Assembly (NCBI GenBank): GCA_944327465.1 | Contig: CALVHH010000007.1 | Span: 20,026 to 84,025 of the forward strand | Direction: 5' to 3' | DNA length: 64,000 nucleotides | Source of the DNA: an uncultured Clostridia bacterium | Lineage (GTDB): Bacteria > Bacillota > Clostridia > Christensenellales > Borkfalkiaceae | In this document: positions 61,014 to 64,000 of the stretch, piece by piece | How positions within the stretch are numbered: position 1 is the stretch's first letter | How the letters are laid out: every line of letters begins with the position of its first letter | Notes under the pieces: generated by a model | The model's input: only the letters and a program-made list of their open reading frames with translations | Told to the model about the DNA's origin: nothing | Databases searched by the model: none | Translations under genes and position numbers: made by a program

Positions 61014-61241
61014 TACGTCTATTTTAAATGAAAACCTGCAACAAATAAACCTGCATTTTATTCTTTTTATTATTTATTTTTATGAAAATGCTTTTCATTT
61101 ACTTGTAGCTGTTTTCATTTGTGTTAAAAAAGTAACAAGTGCGCTTCAATATGATTAAATATCAGACATTTTTTGGCGAAATTCGGAAAAAACTTTTATA
61201 AAAGACTTTTATTCTCGTTTGATTTTTGCTATAATGGCAGT
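61014..61241. promoter_or_regulatory. Divergent control region with repeated TTTTCATTT motifs
   Basis: AAATGAAAA at 61026-61034, the palindrome ATGAAAA-TGC-TTTTCAT at 61082-61098, TTTTCATTT at 61092-61100 and again at 61112-61120, exactly 20 bp apart (two helical turns), suit direct-repeat binding by the AraC-type regulator. An extended -10 promoter (TGCTATAAT, 61227-61235) drives the regulator. Confidence 0.6.
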
Positions 61242-63671
61242 ATGAAAATCTTGCTCAACGTACCGCCGATAAAAATATGCAGCATCTCCTCCGAAGAGGA
61301 ACGTGTTTTTCAGCACAGAGACGTAGTAGTGTTTCTCAACATCAACGGCGTTTCGCACATATCGGTGAACAACACCTCGCACAGCCTTGCCGAAGGCGAT
61401 ATATTGGTTGTAAACCCAAACGAAATATACACCGTTTTTAAGTCTGACTCCATGCTTGTCATGCTGAGTATGGATAAGTCCATGCTCAAGCTAAGCAGCG
61501 ACGACGCGCAGGCTTACTTTGTATGCAGCTCCGCGCAGTATAAAAATAAGGATAAGTTTTATGCCGTGCGCAGCAGCATTTTAAACGCGCTCAAACGAAA
61601 GGACTCCCTTTCCTCGGTGCGAGCCTATGCGCTTGCGTACGAACTTTACGGCGAACTTTTGGAAAACTTTACAAAGGTTGCCCCCGCGGCGCGAAAGAAC
61701 AATACAAGGATAATAGATATCCTCGGATACATCGAAAATAATTATACCGAAAATCTGCTGTTAAACGACATCGCCGATAAGTTTTCGCTGTCGGTGCCCT
61801 ATCTTTCGAAGATATTCAAGAACAGCACGGGCAAGACCTTTGCCGATTTTTACGACGAGCTGCGCGTAAACCACTGTATGTACGATTTGCTGGAAACGCC
61901 GTCGACTATAATAGATATAGCATACAAACACGGCTTCCCCAACAATCACGCCTTTATACGCGCCTTTAAAAAAGTTACGGGCATGCTTCCGACCGAAGCG
62001 AGAAAACGTCGCCGCGCAGACAGTCCGCAGGATGGAAGCGACGAGAAACTGCACGAAGCTTTAAAACTGTTGGGCAGCAACACTCCCGCTCCCTCCGAAT
62101 ATAAAGACTACTATATAACCGAAGATTACAATAATCCGAATGTACCGATGCGCTTTACGCGCCTGCCCTGCCGCGAAATTCTGGGCGTCGGTTCGGCGAC
62201 AAGCGTGCTGCACAAGAACGTGCAGAATATAATACAAAAACTACAGGTCGCCAGCCCCTTCCGCTACGCCTACATACGCGGCATATTCAGCGACGGAATG
62301 TCGTTCTGCTCGCGCAATTTCGAGGGTAAACTTACATTCAGATTTTCGATGATAGACGAAGTGCTTGACTTTCTGACGTCGGTAAACCTGATGCCGGTGC
62401 TGTCGTTTACATATATGCCGAGAGTACTGGCTGCCGAAAATCAGGACACCGCCTTTCAGGACGGGTACTATATATGCGAGCCGACAGACCTTGGAGAATG
62501 GGAACTTGTCGTCACCGCCTTTTTGCAGCACATTGCCGATCGCTACGGCACGGACAATGTTAAAAAATGGATATTCCTGCCGTGGGTGCAGCTCGACTCC
62601 AAAAACAGCCACCTGGGCTTTACCGACGAAGACGCTTTTTTTGAATTTTACAAGACATCATACTTTGCGGTAAAGAAGTTCTGCCCCGAATTTTTTGTCA
62701 CATCGCCCGAGATCTATCCCTCTTTTGCCAACACCCGCATCGCCGATTATCTGCAGCGGTGCAAGGAGAAGGGCTGCCTCCCCGACGCCATTGCCGTCAA
62801 ATTTTCATCGACCCCGGATTGGGAAGTAATAGAGGCGACCGACCGCAACGGCATGGCATACCGCAAGGTAATCAACGACAAGATATCGCCCGACGAAAAC
62901 CTGATGCGCACCGCACTGACAAACCTCAAAGACCTGCTTATACAGTGCGGCTGCGACATGGATATATACGTGACAACGTTTAATTTTACCATAGCAGACA
63001 GCCATCCCCTGCTCGACACTCTCTTTTCATCTGCATATTACATAAAAAATTATGTCGACAATATGGATATGGTAAAGTCGATGTGCTATTGGAAGCTGAA
63101 CGACGACATTGAAACAAAATCTATAGGCGAGGCATTTTCCGGCACTGTTGGCATGTTTTTGCACAACGGAATACCGAAGAGCACCGAACAGGGCATACGG
63201 ATGTTGTCCTATACAAAGCCCATCATCATCGACAGGGGAAGTTTTTATCTGCTCTCGGCATATAAGGAGCAGTCCGATTACTTCCACCTGCTGATATACA
63301 ACTACGAACATCCCGCCGTGACAGACAGGAACGAACTTTTAAAGAGCGACGATTTGTACTCGGCATTTATTGAAAAGGAAAAAAAGGCAGTGCATTTAAC
63401 AATAGATAACCTGCCGTACACCTCTGTGACGCTGAAAATTTTTACTTTAAACAAAGAACACGGTTCGCCATACGACAGATGGAAGTCTATGGGCATGCCT
63501 GAGCTTGAATACTACGCCGACGGCAGCAGCGTGCTCTTCGATATTTTTGCAATTTCGGCTATCCCCGATTTTAAAACATACACCATACCGATAGAAAACG
63601 GTCGGCTTGCCTTAGATTTCAGACTCGATGAGTTTGAAGTCAAAGCAATCGAGCTTCTATTGCAGAACTGA
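61242..63671 (+). CDS. AraC-type regulator fused to a catalytically dead GH39-like domain
   Basis: 809 aa. Residues ~1-85 cupin-like arm (DVVVFLNINGVSHISVNNTS, LAEGDILVVNPNEIYTVF), AraC helix-turn-helix pair at ~155-255 (LNDIADKFSLSVPYLSKIFK, IAYKHGFPNNHAFIRAFKKV), then a GH39-like domain (~285-809). Aligned with the operon GH39, the acid/base Glu168 is Gln450 (IFLPWVQLDS versus FEVWNEPDL) and the nucleophile Glu307 is Thr579 (YVTTFN versus YITEWN), so it should bind but not cut sugar. Start is the ATG at 61242: it has no ribosome binding site and sits at the predicted transcription start, so the mRNA may be leaderless. Confidence 0.88.
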   Translation: MKILLNVPPIKICSISSEEERVFQHRDVVVFLNINGVSHISVNNTSHSLAEGDILVVNPNEIYTVFKSDSMLVMLSMDKSMLKLSSDDAQAYFVCSSAQYKNKDKFYAVRSSILNALKRKDSLSSVRAYALAYELYGELLENFTKVAPAARKNNTRIIDILGYIENNYTENLLLNDIADKFSLSVPYLSKIFKNSTGKTFADFYDELRVNHCMYDLLETPSTIIDIAYKHGFPNNHAFIRAFKKVTGMLPTEARKRRRADSPQDGSDEKLHEALKLLGSNTPAPSEYKDYYITEDYNNPNVPMRFTRLPCREILGVGSATSVLHKNVQNIIQKLQVASPFRYAYIRGIFSDGMSFCSRNFEGKLTFRFSMIDEVLDFLTSVNLMPVLSFTYMPRVLAAENQDTAFQDGYYICEPTDLGEWELVVTAFLQHIADRYGTDNVKKWIFLPWVQLDSKNSHLGFTDEDAFFEFYKTSYFAVKKFCPEFFVTSPEIYPSFANTRIADYLQRCKEKGCLPDAIAVKFSSTPDWEVIEATDRNGMAYRKVINDKISPDENLMRTALTNLKDLLIQCGCDMDIYVTTFNFTIADSHPLLDTLFSSAYYIKNYVDNMDMVKSMCYWKLNDDIETKSIGEAFSGTVGMFLHNGIPKSTEQGIRMLSYTKPIIIDRGSFYLLSAYKEQSDYFHLLIYNYEHPAVTDRNELLKSDDLYSAFIEKEKKAVHLTIDNLPYTSVTLKIFTLNKEHGSPYDRWKSMGMPELEYYADGSSVLFDIFAISAIPDFKTYTIPIENGRLALDFRLDEFEVKAIELLLQN

Positions 63672-63777
63672 CAAAAATACAGGCGAACATCAACTTTAAA
63701 GTTTAAAGCGATATCCAAAGTTTGGGCAAAATATTTACCAAAAAGTCAGGAATTGTGATAACTCATTTAAACAGTTT

Positions 63778-63814
63778 AAGCGTCCTGCCGAAAAATTCGG
63801 CAGGACGCTTCTTT
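63778..63814 (+). terminator. Intrinsic terminator after the AraC-GH39 gene
   Basis: AAGCGTCCTGCCGAA / TTCGGCAGGACGCTT with a 3-nt loop, then CTTT. Confidence 0.88.
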
Positions 63815-63924
63815 AAATACATTAACTATTCAATGAAAGAAAAATATCTAAAAAATTAAAATTAATTTTTCTTATATCGTCCACAATTTAAGCCATCGAA
63901 TTACGTTAAATATCAAAATCAATG

Positions 63925-64000
63925 TGAATAGTACCCCAAAGATTGGACAAGCAAGTAGGAAACCAAGTATAATGAAATAGAGGTAAAACAGCTATGTCCA
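63925..64000 (+). mobile_element. Left end of a probable IS3-family element (cut by window)
   Basis: TGAATAGTACCCCAAAGATT followed by GGACAAGC resembles IS3-family terminal inverted repeats (TG...CCCCAAA-TTGGAC type). It is followed by AGAGGTAAAACAGCT and an ATG at 63994 (M-S-...) at the position of a transposase orfA. Only the first residues are inside the window. Confidence 0.5.

Overview
The window looks like a chromosomal piece of an anaerobic, gut-type member of the Clostridia (Bacillota). The signs are near-consensus sigma-A promoters (TTGACA-N17-TATAAT type) and AGGAGG-type ribosome binding sites almost everywhere, a zinc-type S14, oxygen-independent ribonucleotide reductase NrdD/NrdG, Rex, a SpoIIQ-like M23 protein, a BclA-like collagen protein and many signal-II lipoproteins. 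A Christensenellales-like affiliation is a guess from lipoprotein style, not something shown here.

Layout. 32-9594 (minus) is the S10-spc ribosomal protein operon in canonical order (rpsJ to rplO), driven by a perfect consensus promoter at 9836-9864 with an intrinsic terminator (attenuator candidate) inside its leader. 10190-14320 holds an intergenic repeat family, Hsp20, a pair of G3E (CobW-type) GTPases, a small secreted protein and a SpoIIQ-like protein. 15350-16493 is a transcription unit of six very short ORFs (30-37 codons) belonging to two or three peptide families, with its own strong promoter, 5' hairpin and terminator; I recognise none of them. 16518-23313 has a membrane-linked XRE regulator, two DegV proteins, a YbaK/LUD/SLC6-type transporter operon, Rex and a ROK kinase. 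23480-27683 is a nucleotide block (dut, nrdG, nrdD) with two tandem pairs of NrdR-box-like sites. 27850-34686 carries a small unknown protein, the collagen-like protein, CorA with a structured leader, an FmdB-like zinc ribbon, a DUF2188 membrane protein, dGTPase and a large lipoprotein. 35053-37540 is an A+T-rich patch with HTH, KTR-type zinc ribbon and an XRE gene broken by an in-frame stop, probably a decayed mobile element.

37543-43193 (minus) is a three-gene envelope operon: LRR/SGNH lipoprotein, a lipoprotein of four tandem repeats, and an alpha/beta-hydrolase embedded in a polytopic membrane protein. 43281-45503 is malic enzyme and a divergent LysR regulator whose two promoters occupy the same 34-bp palindrome. 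45556-47328 has pyrophosphatase and two small secreted proteins.

48007-60991 (minus) is a ten-gene uronide utilisation operon: ribose-type ABC importer (ATPase, two permeases, binding lipoprotein), GH39, GH3, GH2 beta-glucuronidase, HAD hydrolase, mannonate dehydratase and an SDR of fructuronate-reductase type. The genes describe uptake of a glucuronic-acid-containing oligosaccharide, its cleavage in the cytoplasm (the hydrolases have no signal peptides) and entry of the uronate into the mannonate/KDG route. It is faced by a divergent AraC-type regulator (61242-63671) whose C-terminal half is a GH39-like domain that has lost both catalytic glutamates, so it is probably a sugar sensor derived from the enzyme. 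The right edge cuts into what looks like an IS3-family element.
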